Shown here: positions 32,627-45,700 of the stretch, piece after piece | Layout: each line of letters opens with the position of its first letter | Numbering within the stretch: the first letter of the stretch is position 1 | NCBI GenBank assembly: GCA_037178855.1 | Contig: JASJZC010000005.1 | Coordinates: 3,162,001 to 3,226,000 of the forward strand | Length of the DNA: 64,000 nucleotides | Direction of reading: 5' to 3' | From: Oscheius sp. JU75 | Taxonomy: Eukaryota > Nematoda > Chromadorea > Rhabditida > Rhabditidae | Translations under genes and position numbers: made by a program | The notes under the pieces: generated by a model | Told to the model about the DNA's origin: nothing | The model's database searches: none | What the model saw: only the letters and a program-made list of their open reading frames with translations

Positions 32627-35600
32627 CTAGGGAAAATGTCTGATCTTTTCAGGAGAAGGACTGTCGGACAGTCGGGTACATTGTGTATTGTCGTCGTCCA
32701 TAGGATTCGAGGACTTCTTCTGAGATCTGTATCGATGAAGAAGCTGTGGTAGCTGAGGCTTGCTCCTTTCCTCCACTTGTCTCTGAAATGGATTGTTGAG
32801 AAGTGAAAAGAGGGCATGCTCGTGTGCATACACATTCCGTGACATTTCCCGCTTACGTTAATCTCAAAATCGGTATAATAGTCCCGGCTGTAGCGATACT
32901 GAAAAGGTTTTGTGATGTGTTGTGTGCTAGAAAACGTGGGGCAAAGTGAGTGACCAATGAGCACTGAACCTGCTTCCTCGTTTTCTTTCGTTTTTCCTCT
33001 GCTTTTAGAGCCTGAAGGGATATACTTGGGGCTAAGAAAAGAGAAGATGAAAGAGAAACTACCTTGATCTCTCGGATCTTCCGTCTCGGCTTGACATAGA
33101 ACAGATAGGCGAGGACTTCCATGAAGAATTCTCCGTACTCGAAGATGGTGATTACTGTAACAGCTAAAGTATTCATTTCAGTCAGTATAAAGAACCTGAA
33201 AAGCCAATCCAGAGCCCAATGTTTCCTCCGAAATCAGAGAAGAGATTGACCATGGTGTACCCGGCTGTCTCTTTCAAGGTTTCAAAGTTCAGCTGCTCGT
33301 AGTAGATCTCGATGTAGGCTGTGTTCTGTCGATAGTACTCGGTACATGCTTGGGAGTCATTGAAGATAGTTGTCACTGCCGGACAAGCTGTGCCTGAAAA
33401 AACTTATTTCATATTCTGTTGCAACAGGCAGAAATAACTGGACACGAGATAAGGAAAGTGTCAGTTGTTGAGAGAGTGACAGTTCCATGTGAATGACCAC
33501 CACTCTTATCTAGAAGATACGTAGAACTAGAACCTTGGAGAGCGACTCTGTGCTACTCGATGGTCACTGGTCACGAAAGACTCATTATGTTGGCCCTGTG
33601 AAGAATGCATGCCGGGAAAAGAGCTAGTGAAAATGAAAAGCAAAGATAGAGGAATATGGCAATTTAACATGTGACTATGACCAAAACGTTCCGTGATTTG
33701 TCAAAATTGCAAATAATATAAACTGTCAGTCTGCTTTCTGGCTACAAGTTTGCAGATAGCGTTTTTACTGGCTGTGAGGTTAGGTGTGTTCTAAACCCAG
33801 TCTCTATATGCGAGACTCCTAACTGAACAAATGAGTGTCGTCACGAATCGAATCAGCTCCCCTGAAACATTGAAACTGATCAGCGCATTCTGTATTGACA
33901 GCTCTTGCTCGCTGTCAGTCCCCATAGCAAAAGATAAGCCTGAACCCTTCAATCAACTGTGGCATAAAAGGACCCCTGTTCGAATCTATAGCAGCCGCCT
34001 GCTTCTTGGAGATGCGTTTCGCGGTCCTTCTAGCCCTCTTCGGGTTGGCCTTAGCCGCCCGTCAATCCTCCGTTTCGGAACAATACTATCGTTGTATGTC
34101 TCTATTACTTTCTATTCGCAAAGAATTTCTTTAGCTGGACGTGAATACCGTTACCAATTCAATGGACACCTCTCTGCCGGTCTTCCTATTCCCGGTGAGG
34201 AGAACTCTGCCACCCGTATCCAGTCCCTCATCCGCATCCAGCCCGAAAATGGCGACTTCATGCGTCTCCAGATGATCAAGACCCGCTTCGCCACCTCCGA
34301 AGAGGACCGCGTTCTCTCCTTCGAGAACATGAACGAGGTTCCCGTCTCCGAGGTTAGCTTTTCGTTCGATTGAAAAGAGGTTGAGTTCAGAAGGTTGAGA
34401 AGGTTCTGTCCCTCCCCATCCGTTTCTCTTACCGCCACGGAATGGTCGGAGAGATCGAGTTCTCGACCGAGGAACAGACCTGGTCTTCCAACATCAAGAA
34501 GGCTGTCGTTAACATGCTCCAGGTCAACCTCGTCAAGAAGGGAATGTCCGAGAAGAACGAGTACGAGACCGAACACGACAACGACTTCTTCCTCTCCAAC
34601 GAGGTACAACCCCTTTTGAACAGTTATAAACAAACGATTCCAGCGTACTCTTGAGGGAGAATGCGAGGTCGCCTACACCAAGATCGAGAAGTCCGAGAAG
34701 GAGCAGCAGTGGACCAAGTCCATCAACTTCGAGAAGTGCTCTCTCCGTCCCGAGATCGTCTACGGACGTCGTTATGCCGAGGAGTGCAACGAATGCCGCG
34801 AGAGAGACGAGAAGTTCTCCTCGACTGTCTTCTTCTACAACATCACCGGAACCCCCGAGGAATTCCTCATTAACAGCGTCGAGCTCCAGTCCAAGCACAT
34901 GTTCGCCCCTGTCACCGAGCAGAAGCAGCTCATCACTGCCCGTATCACCAACAGACTCGAACTTGTCTACTCTGGAGAGCAGAAGGAGCAGATTGAGGCT
35001 GTCCGCAACTCTGACAAGAAGGAGAACCTTCTCTACAACCCTGAGCACGAAATCGCCGAGGAGAAGTTTGCCCAGACCGGAGACGAGAAGTATCTTCGTC
35101 GTATTCCCAACTACGTCGATCAGGGAGAAATCATCCGTCAGCAGCTGAACCGTCTCTCCAAGCAGACCGAGCAAATCGAGCTCGAGAGCAACCACGTCCA
35201 CGTAAGATTCTTTTAGTAAACTATCAACCTTGCATTCAGGCTCGTCTTGTCAAGTCCCTCCGTTTCGCCACTGAGGACAACCTCAGCAGCATCCGTTCTC
35301 TCGTCTCCCAGAAGTCCGAGGTCGTCCAGTCTCTCTACTGGGATGCCCTTGCCATCGCCGGAACCAAGGTCACCGTCAGCCATCTTCTTGAGAAGATCAA
35401 CAACAAGGAGATCTCTCCCATGAAGGCCTCTCAGCTCATGAAGATCCTCGCTGAGGTTCGCATTCCTTCCGAGCAGATTGCCCAGGAGCTCCACCGCTTC
35501 TGTGAGTCTGACATCGTCTCTCGCAGCGCCGTACTCCGTCAGTCCTGCTGGTTGAGCTACGGATCCGTCCTCAACGGAGTCTGTGGACAGACCAAGAACG

Positions 35601-38600
35601 TCTACGGATCCGAGATCACAGAGACCAGAAAGCAGTGCACTCGTCAAATGAAGGAGAAGTACATCCGTGAGCTTATCGAGAAGATGAACCAGGCCGAGTC
35701 TCGCTACGAGAAGGTCCTCTTCGTCAAGGCTATTGCCAACGCCGGAATCGACACCTCCGTCGTCGAACTCGAGAAAATCATCCGCAACCAGGAAGTCGAG
35801 AAGACTGTCCGCATGCAGGCCATCGACGCTCTCCGTCGTCTTCGTCTCTCCATGCCCAAGAAGATCCAGAACGTTCTGATGCCCGTCTACCGTAACCACA
35901 AGGAGACTCCCGAGATCAGAATCTCCGCTCTTCACATGATCATGCAGACTCAGCCCACCTCTGGAGTCCTCGACATGATTGTCCGTGGATTGGAGAAGGA
36001 GCGTAGCCAGCAGGTCCGTGTCTACACCTGGTCCACCCTCAAGACTCTCTCCGAGTCTGAGAACCCCGCCGAGAAGGAAATCCGTCGTCGTGTCAGCCAG
36101 TCTCTGGCCTCCATCCCTGTCGAAGAGCAGAAGTACCTCGAGAGCAAGCACAAGACTTTCAACTGGTTCAACATGCAGTCTGGAGCCACTCTCAACTGGG
36201 CCACCATCTTCAGCAACGACTCTGTCCTCCCCAAGGAGATCACTGCCTCTCTCGAGACTGTTTTCGGAGGAGAATGGAACAAGTACCTTGCCCAGATCGG
36301 ACTCTACCAGAACAACCTCGACTCTGTCCTCTCCAAGCTTCTCCAGAAGGTTGAGGAGACTGGACTTGAGCAGCTCGTTGTCCGTGGAAAGCGCTCTTCT
36401 TCTTTCTTCCGCCCCGCCGATATGCTCCGTTCTCTGGTCGAGAGTCTTCGCATCAGCCACCGCCAGGTGTCCAGCGATGAGCCCCATGCCATGATCTACC
36501 TTCGTATGTTTCTGTTGGTTCCGTTTGGAAAAATGTTATTTTAGGCTACAAGGACCAGGATTACGCTTTCCTTCCCATCGACATTGACACTCTTCCCGAG
36601 ATGATCCGCCGCGTTGCCCGTGATGGACAGCTTGATCTTTCCGAGATCGAGAAGGTTCTGACCCAGGCTGCCCGTTTCACCGTCGCCGGATCCGCCTTCT
36701 TCCACGAGACTGTCCGCAAGGTTCCTTCCGCCCTCGGAATGCCCCTTGTCATGACCTCCAAGATGCCCACCGTCGCCCAGATGAACGGTGAGGTCAAATT
36801 CGACCTCGAGCCCCTGAACTCTGACAAGTTCACTGGACTTCGTCTCCGTGTCAAGGCTGAGCCTCATGTTGCCTCTACCCACGTCTGCAAACTCGAGCTG
36901 TTCACTCCCATCGGAGGACAAGGAATCAAGCTCCTTCACGGAGTACGCATCCAGGCCCCCATCGACTCCGAGATTGAAATCAACTGGGAGAAGAAGCTCA
37001 TCGTCAAGGCTACCATCAAGTCTCCTGAGCAGAAGAGACACATCGCTCACTTCATGACTCGTCCCGTCCTCTTCTCTCGCGAAGTTACCATGGACAAGCA
37101 GATGCGTCAGTACCCCGAGCCCCGTGAGAAGACCATCCAGCTCCGTGAGAACAGATTCCCCATCCACGCCTTCGAGCGTCAGTACTTCGAGCAGACCGGA
37201 CTCAAAATGACCGTCTCCGGCCACTACCGTCGTCCCTTCACCACCGCCTTCACTCTTGGTGAGAGCATCATGGATGTCATCGTCAAGCCTACCGAGGATG
37301 CCCCCAAGGAGGTTGTCGCCTACATGAGCTTCAGCGGATTCGAAGAGACCGAGATGGACGAGCCCCGTCTTCTCAACCGTTTCTACGAGAAAGAAACTGA
37401 GCTCTTCGAGACTGAGAAGAACGTCGAGTACGAGCAGGAAGACAAGGAACCCAAGTCGAGCCAGCTCCAGAGCCAGATCCGCAAGGTCAAGAGCGAAGGA
37501 AAGGCTTACAAGCACCGTGTTCACATGAAGATCCACACTGTTGGAGGACCTAAGACCCAGGAAGCTGAGTGCGAGATCAGAGCTCTCTGTGACGAGCGTG
37601 TCCGTTTCTGCCGTCTTAACCTCGATGCCAGCCGTAGCCCCATTCAAGGAGAGTCCCGCCAATGGCAGCTGAAATCTTCTGCTGAATGGCTCTATCCTGA
37701 AGTTCCTTCCACCATGAAGAAGATGCTCGAGTCTCGTCGCGAATGGAACGCTATGTGGACTGGAAAGTGGGGATCTGAGAAGCAGAACGAGGTCACCATC
37801 CGCGTCCAAGGAGAACAGAGCAGCGAGCAGAAGTTCTGGATGAAGAAGGCTGAGCGTGAGCAGAGCCCCTTGACTCAGGAGGCCAAGCTCCAGGCTGCCG
37901 CCCAACTGAACCAGTACAAGATCCATGCCACCTACGAGGTCACTCCCGAAACTGAGTTCTGGATGGAGAACGTCTACAGCATGTTCAAGACCTACTACTT
38001 CTTCTCGGCCGAGGTCCAGCCCAAGCAGAACAAGGAGAACCGCATCCAGTGCCAGATTACCCTCGAGCCCTTCACTCGCCAACTCTTCAACGTCACCGTC
38101 ATGAGCCCCAAGGAGAAACTCGTTCTCGAGAACCAGCAGACTCCCTTCCGTCTTCCCGCTGTCAACATCGGCCGTGAATTCGGACGTGTCCAGTCTGTTC
38201 GCCACGTAGTCAAGGCCGTTGAGCGCCAAACCCGCCCCGAGTGCATCGTCAAGTCTAAGGAGATCCAGACTTTCGATGAGGTCTTCTACCGTACTCCCGT
38301 CATGGAGTGCTTCTCCGTCCTTGCCAAGGACTGTTCCGAGAACCACGACTTCGCCGTTCAGATGCGCAAGGTCTCCAAGCGCGGAGAGGAGAAGATGCTG
38401 AAGGTTATGAGCCGCGAGAATGTCATCGAGCTCGAGAAGAAGTCCGAGGAGATGAGCGTCCGTGTCAACGGAAAGGAAATCTCTGAGGAGAAGTGGGAGG
38501 AGTTCGGAATCAGCCAGCGTGGAGAGGAGAAGTTCTTCATCGATGCCGAGAAGGTCACTGTCGAGTTCGACGGCTTCCAGGCCAAGATCCAGATAAGCTC

Positions 38601-41600
38601 TCTGTACAAGAACAAGCAGTGTGGACTGTGCGGACACTACGACGGAGAGAAGACCAACGAGTTCCGTCGTGCTGACAACGAGGAGACCGATGACATCGAG
38701 GAGTTCAGCCGCTCCTACCTGTCTAAGGACGATGAGTGCAAGGTCGACGAGCAGGAGATGACCAATAAGAGAAACTACAAGGTTCTCAGAGAGGAGACCA
38801 GCAGCTCCGAGGAGTACCTTTACGAGTCCGAGGAGATCAGTGAGTCTTTTGGATTTGAACTGTTATAGTGAAGCATTTCCAGAGCCCGTGAAGCGCACCA
38901 TGGTCGTCGAGAGAGGACAGCAGGTTTGCTTCTCCCAGCAGGCTTGGAACAAGTGTCTCAAGTCCAAGGATAACAAGACCGAGACCAAGAACGTCCACTT
39001 CAAGTGCCTGGACAGAAACGACGAGATCACCAAGAATCTCCAGCGTCTTTCTCGCAAGCAGGACATCAGCGAGAATCTCTCTGACGTCGAGGACTTCCAA
39101 GTCTGGCAGAACCAAGTCCGCATTCCCGTCTCTTGCCGTGTGTAATTCCCTCTCTCTCTCTCTTTCTCTCAGTAAATCTTAAAAATTGGTCCTACCTAGT
39201 TTGAAGTTGGGCGAGGGCCATGCAGCTGCAGAATAGGCGGTTTCGAAAACGTTTTCCGTGCAGGGCTGTCGGCATAGGCACTTCGATTTCAGGTGATGGT
39301 AGCCTCCGCTTTCCGACGTCAGATTTGAGAGACATTCCCCTAAAATGGTTAAAGTTAGAGATTGCACAGAAAGTTACTGTCAATTTTGGATTTGGCCTCA
39401 CAGTAGCGAACTTCGTCGTTTTCTTTGGGCAGAGGGAACCTCGGATCGCCGCATTTGCATTCTTCTATTACGTTCATTTGAAAGCAGTTTCTGTGACAGC
39501 CCTGAAAAAGAATCGTTTGGAGAAAGAAGGACAGCTAACCTCGGGCGAGTAATGTTCATCGTAGATATAGGGAGATGGTCGAAAGACATCGGAGCATGAG
39601 CCCCAAGGCGCATCTAGACGTTGAAGGACTTTCTGAAGGACCTCGTTGTCAAGAGAAATCAAATTGACTGACTGTTTTGAGACCGAAAGACGAAACGAAA
39701 CCCGTAGGAGCTGAATAACCGAAAGTATCTGAAAACGGGACATTGTCGGTAGCTCAATCTATAGTATTATGAGCAGCCATTCGACTTACCGTTTGAGCTA
39801 GAGAAGTGTCCCTTTGGACAAAGCTCCTTCCCCTCTTACCTTTCCGCCAAATATGGATCTACCGCGAACAGGCGAACAATCCCAGCTGACTCTCCAATCG
39901 CTAATGACTTTATATCTACTAGCTAACAAGAAGTGGGATACTGGACTCGTCATGCATGTCACGCCGTCAACCTAGTATCGCTTATAAATTGCTCTCCGAT
40001 CTGGCCATCAGTCGTCCGTCGTCATTCAGTCAGTATCCTTTACCCCTCTCCTATGGTGAGGTTACTTCCTTCTACTTTTTCTTACTTCAAAACTGAACAC
40101 TTTATAGGAAGGGGTGCTCACCTGGGAAAGGCTCCTGATCCTGCTCTGAAAACAAGCCTTACGGGAAATCTCTCGAACAAAACTACCGTGAACAACTAAT
40201 CTGACACCCGTAGCTTCTGTAGTTGGAAGATAGTCGTCCTGATGAACGTCTAGAAGTAGTCGAAGTCCTGAACTCTAGTTGTCTTGAACGTATTGATCAC
40301 AAAGCTACCATACATAGGACCAGCTCGACTGTTCTTCAACTCAACCGAGTCGTTGAAATTGAACGTATAACAATTTCCTGAAGAGTATTGACTAACAAGA
40401 AAAAATCCAACCATATTCTGGATCCATGTGCAGCTTGAAGTCTCTCTCCATATCGCAATCCTTTGAATTGAAGGAGCATCGTAGAACAAATTCCTTCAAA
40501 GTGTACGACAAATCTCTCCTCGTCTCACGAGGAAGAGCAGCAACCAGAAAAATAAGGTTCTCCTTTGTCTTGGTCGTGATCGCTCCAGCATCTTTCAAGT
40601 CCTAAAAGCGTTCGGGAAGAAATCTTTGAAAAACTCACAGAGAGACCAAAGTCGTCTTCGGTGAGAGTTGCCTTGGGAGTCTCAGTGACCGGATATACTG
40701 TGTAGTTGTTTGGATTCCACCAGCGTATTTCCTCTTTCGGATGAATCATACAGTGATGAGAGATTCCCTGACAAAGACACGACTCTTCTGTACCAATGGG
40801 TTTGGTAGCATTCGGTCTGTCCGGATCGGAGCAGGTCCGTGAGATGGAGCATTGTGTGCATTTCTGAATCATGTTAACGTCTCGAAACAAGTGGAAAACC
40901 TTAACAGTCCAGGCATTGGTAGGGTAACAGGGCCAGATAAGACCCCTCGTTATGTCTTCGAAGCACATACAGACACTGGCGTTTGTCTCGAGCGGATTTC
41001 TGTTGGGAACACACTGTTCCTGATTGATACAAGTACATCGCACAAAGACTGGCTGATAGACTGCGCCCTTCCTCAATTCGTGTTCTTCTATGGGAAACAG
41101 TAGCTCCTTCTCCCTCTCGGCAGCTCGCTTTCCTCTCAAGTCTACTTTCCTCCTAGCATCTTGTTGTATGGCCTCATTCATCTCTCGGGCATTGATCACT
41201 TGCTCCCAGATCTCGAACTGAAAGAAGAACTCGTGTCTAGAATAGAATTGAAACTCACTCCTTCCTTGATCTCCTCGTATTGGATAAGTTCACTGTACTT
41301 GAAGGCGTTCAAATTGCATAAAGTTGCTGCTGGAAATGGTGCTGAAAGTGATTTATTTCTTCTTCGAACTGTGAACCAACCCGCTTCAAATTTGAGCTGC
41401 ATTTCTATGATTGTTCGGTAGTTGAGATATTCGCTCATGGTCCAATAGGTCTGGATGATAAAACAGACACTGCAGAGGACGAAAATGATGGCCCAGACCC
41501 AGGGTCCACAACAAGAAGTCCCACTGAATTGAATTCTCTTGCAAAAGCAATGAGCTCGAACCATATAAACGGAACTCCATGAGAGCTTGTTCTTCCTCCG

Positions 41601-42190
41601 AAATCGACACAGAGTGTCCGAAGAGAGGCCATTCGTCGTTTGCTCGATTCCGATCGATCTGATCTACGTGAAGAGGTTCGTCTGAAGAGAGCCGGCACTT
41701 TCAACTCCTGCAAAGGGAACACTCAAAGACTTTTCGACCAGACAACACTCGTAATTGTTGGCGGACTTCCGCCAGAGGCGCAAGGAACAACACCAGTTCA
41801 CGCACATTTGGAATACAAATATATACTTTAAGGAATGGACAAAGGTCAAAAAGTTCAGTCTAGGGAAGAAGATAAACAGAGAAAGAGCTCACTTTTCTAC
41901 GTTCCTCCTCGTCGTCTGCATCGTGAAGAATCTCGACCGGCTCCATTCTTCGAATCTCTCCTTCAACGGCGTTCCTCCGTTTCTCGAGCAGCTTCTTGAG
42001 TCTATTCTTCTCCTAAATCCTCAAAATGGCTTATAAACGCCAGGGTCGGTCCAGCCCCGGATATCGGTGCTGCCAGGGGAGGACAATTATTCGCTCCGTC
42101 ACCCACCTGCCTAATCTTCAAAGGGTTATACATGGTCTGGCCGTTCTGCTCCTCGTCCGCGCGTCTAGACAACCTGTAACTGGCCCACAT
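32627..42190 (-). CDS. degenerin / DEG-ENaC cation channel subunit (MEC-4/UNC-8-like), hosts the vitellogenin gene
   Basis: DEG/ENaC proteins form trimeric Na+ channels with two membrane spans and a large Cys-rich ectodomain. In order: a charged cytosolic N-terminus ([19 protein letters not shown]), the HG gating motif in TSSHGVPFI, the first span ([20 protein letters not shown]), then ectodomain blocks [61 protein letters not shown] and [17 protein letters not shown] with AWPSPNF. After a 5.8-kb intron (33394-39195) come [19 protein letters not shown], the second span with the G-x-S filter ([16 protein letters not shown]) and a basic tail ending EKIRHFP. The G/GC split codon matches exactly across the big intron. 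The [17 protein letters not shown] block is typical of nematode degenerins. The exon near 41660-41890 is uncertain. Confidence 0.88.
33894..33970 (+). promoter_or_regulatory. vitellogenin proximal promoter elements
   Basis: ATTGACA at 33894-33900 is the exact inverse of TGTCAAT, the VPE1 box of nematode vitellogenin promoters. AGATAAG at 33932-33938 is a GATA site of the kind used by intestinal GATA factors. CATAAAAG at 33963-33970 is TATA-like and lies about 42 nt before the vitellogenin ATG. A near match to VPE2 (CTGATCA) is at about 33877. Function is inferred from the known C. elegans promoters. Confidence 0.55.
34012..39145 (+). CDS. vitellogenin, yolk lipoprotein
   Basis: Vitellogenin is made in the intestine, secreted and taken up by oocytes as yolk. 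Exons 34012-34094, 34136-34352, 34391-34603, 34644-35201, 35240-36503, 36545-38839 and 38883-39145 sum to 1630 codons, the usual size for nematode vitellogenins. It starts with a signal peptide ([15 protein letters not shown]). The lipid-transport N-sheet begins [20 protein letters not shown] and the helical region includes [20 protein letters not shown]-terminal von Willebrand D domain carries [15 protein letters not shown], and the protein ends RIPVSCRV. Codons are heavily biased to C-ending forms, giving long spurious antisense frames. The gene lies entirely within an intron of the degenerin on the other strand, and its stop is 50 nt from that intron's donor. Confidence 0.97.
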
Positions 42191-42711
42191 CAAGGCGACG
42201 ACGAAGAGGTTTTGAAAAGGGCGGGACACTTATGTCAATTTGACGAGGGTTATTGATGTCACATAGGAAGAGTAATGGGGGTCTCCCCAAGAGGGAAAAG
42301 ACGTCTCGGGGACACGAAAAAGATACGAGGAGCCAATGGCCCGCCGATTGCAGACGAAGGAATCAGACACGGATTGTTGTCGAGTTCAGGGAAAGGGCAA
42401 AAAGAGGCCACATGCTCTCTAATCCCATTTGAACAATCTTTCGAGCTGTATCTACTAGTAATTTAGTCTAGCGGTCTGGTCAAAGAAGGCAGAAGATATG
42501 TAGAGTGGACGGCTATCGGGCGACATATCTGGATGGATGACTTTAGCCAGTAGCACTGGATTTGCACTAGGAGAAATTGAAAAGACCTCGTTTCATTCGA
42601 TAAGTTAACAGCAAATGTACAGAGAGAATTTCACTGGGACGAAAGGAGGCGAGAGCAGTGAGACCCGAGAGTAGACAGCTGATAGGGAAGTGAAAGCGTT
42701 GAGGGCAAGAC

Positions 42712-45700
42712 TTAGTCGTTTTTGACCTTGTATCGAGTCCATTGGATGAGAGTGGCCGGCGATCGAAACAGGAAGATGAGCTTTGCGAACAGATCCTATA
42801 ATGCATTTGGTTGAATTCAAACGAAGAACTTGCCTGTTCGAGGAAGAAATCCTTGGCCTCGCGAACCAAATAGATATCCAAACAGATTTTGAGCATGTAG
42901 TCCGGATTAGGGATTTCGGAGACCATGATATCCGAAGGGGAACTCGTGAAAACTCCTCGAAGCAGACGACCAATGACGATGATCAAGGAGACGTACATTG
43001 TGATCACTCTGAATGAGAGTCAGTATTTGTGAAATCATCGCAACTCACCCTCCCTGGAGGTATTTGGCAAAGAGTGAAGGATAAGCTCTGTCGACGAAAG
43101 ATACCGTCTGAATGTAGGTCCGGTTGGTTCCGTAGGGAACATCACTCGAATTGAAGTAGACAGTCGGTGAGTAGGCTTTCGGATGCGCCGACTGGGTAAC
43201 CCAGACCTTGGCTCCAGTTCCCAAGCCGGTATGAGTTAGAGTGAGTGTGTCCATCCAGTCGGACATGTTCTTCGACGTGGACTGACCGTTGGTACTGGGT
43301 TCATCCAGTACGATCGAGTAAATGATAGGATCGGGAACAGTGACTTCTCCCTCGTTTGGAACGAGAGTATAGCTGGGGAAAGAGAACGGAATGCTCAAAG
43401 ACCCGTTTCCATCCAGAGCCGAGATGATTTTCTCTCGTTCTGATTGCTCATTCGAAATGTCCAACTTCTTCAAGTAGGTGTGCTTGGCTGTGATCTTTTT
43501 CTGCGCATCGTAAGGTCTCGAGAACTCCATCGAAATCTGATACTTCATCGTCGCATTTTGATCATTCAACTGCACTCTGCAATGGGATAATTATTCAAAC
43601 CGGGCGTGCTAGAACTCACTTGAGCGCCTCCATTGACTCTGGCGAAATGAGCCAAAAAACTTCGGATTCGGGTCGGAAGGAGACGAAGAGGATATCTTCC
43701 GGGGTGTAGTCTTTCAAATAGGCCACAGTATTCCGCGATCTCTTCAACGATTCCGGATCATTCGGTTTGAATCTCTTTGACATGACTGTAGTCAGCTGGT
43801 TCTTTTCTCCGTCTGAGCACGGTCGGAGCTCGCCTCCCTGGGCTTCAATTTGGTATAACGGCTGAACAAACAACTATTTGGATACAATGGAAGACAACAA
43901 ACCGGATAGCCTTCGATTGAAACCGTCAACGTGACTCGATCAGGAATTTGTACCTCTCCAATCTGGTTGAGGAGAGCGAACATGAGCAGCGGCAGCCAGA
44001 CGAGAAGGATGATGGCAAGGATCATTGGCAGACCCATGAAGTACTTGACAATATATCCTTTTGGTTGACCACGAGGCGCAGGATAGTTCTGAAGTGAGAA
44101 TACATGGACTTAAGAATAAGTAGTACCGCTTCAAATGTTCTGGCACACTTGAGGTTGTAAATGGTCGCGTAGAAATTCTCCATGTTGAAAAAGTCGAACA
44201 GCGGCATCGAGGTCTGCAAATCGATTTGAACACTTCTAGCAAAAAAGACTCACATCAGTCCATGTCCAGTCGATGGCAGTTCTCAACTCGAAGAGGAACG
44301 GAACTGCCATGAACCTGAAAAAGGTCAATCTCAATTCAAAAAAGAAGCTTACACTTTGAAAAAGACCATGTTGGCAAGACCGTAGCCGTGAGTCAGAAGG
44401 TTTCCGATGCATAGCTGAGGATAGCCATTACGGATCTGCCAGGCTGACACAAGGAGATATATACATTTGACGATGTACAGGGCCTGGGCCACGTGATTTT
44501 CAAGTGCTCCTCTTTTGGTAATTGTCGGGAGGACGAAGAAGATCCAGACATGGATAAAGACGATGATGACCAGCTGGTAGACGAGTTTGCCACTGACCCA
44601 TTTTCTCAGATAGAAGCAACGGTCGAAGACAATCATCAGGGTCATTATTATCAACATGACCACCAGAGTCATCGGGATTCGGTTTTTCTGAACAGATTAT
44701 CTTGATCATGTGGATTGAATCAATACCTGAATATCTCCAATGACATTTCCGGAGCCACCTTCGCCAAAACTCGAATATCCGAAGGCGACAATCAGAAAAG
44801 CGATGACGTCGAGTCCAAACATGAACGGATAGAGATCTCTGTGGATAGTTTGTAACAGGAAAAAGAGAAAAACAAACCGAATGTATCGGAACTTGGGATG
44901 GAAGAGCTGTTCGATAAATCGAGTAATGGGGTTCTTCTTCTCGGCCTCCTTCTTCTCAGCAACAATTCTTTCCTCGATCGTCTCGACTTCTCCAATTATT
45001 CCACTCGTTGTCGGCTCGTTTGTCGAGTTTTCTCTCGAATGAGCTATCGTTTCCATAGTCTAAAGTAGATTTCTGCAACTATCAAGAGAGATAGCATACC
45101 ACGGATCCGTGAAGCTCCTCTTCGAACTGGGGTTCGTCTACGAAGGTGATGGTCAGATTGGCGTCCTTCCATAGCCCGAACTTTCTCAACATGTACCGAT
45201 GGAAAAAGAGGGAGAAGAGTAGGGCGACGTCGTAAGGAGCAAAGAAGTTTTGTCTCTGGATACCGAAAACTTTCGGCGTCGCGAGAGGTACTGTGGCCTC
45301 GATGCTGACTTGGGAGGCATCATTGAACGTCCAGAAGTTGAATTGGAAGATGAACTTGCAAACGACCTGAATTCAAAACTTGTAAAGAAAATTTAAAGAG
45401 CCTACAACAAATTCGGTGTAGATGATCATAGTAACCCAGAAGAATTTGCTCGGACGCGGATTGGACAGTGTTCCCCAAAGGAAGACCATCAGAGGAAGGG
45501 GCAGAGTGATCAATCCTCCTCCCATAGCATGAGCTAGTACAGCCAAAAAGTAACAGATCGTGTCAGTATTGGCTGCAATACAGTTGCCGGAAGCTGCAAC
45601 AAGACGAGCAATCGAAGACTTCTTCAACAGACTGTTCTGCGCGTCTGTCTCCATTCTGAATTCTTTCTTCGGGATCAAAAAAGAACTGAACTCACTGTTC

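Noticed and set aside
32627-33393. A separate small gene encoding a channel C-terminus
   Set aside because: It supplies exactly the missing second span and tail of the degenerin at 39.2-42.2 kb, and the split codon matches across the intron.
35213-38637. Two very long minus-strand open frames (about 420 and 700 codons) opposite the vitellogenin
   Set aside because: They are shadows of the extreme codon bias of the vitellogenin; their translations are low-complexity Leu/Asp/Glu/Ser-rich and resemble no protein.
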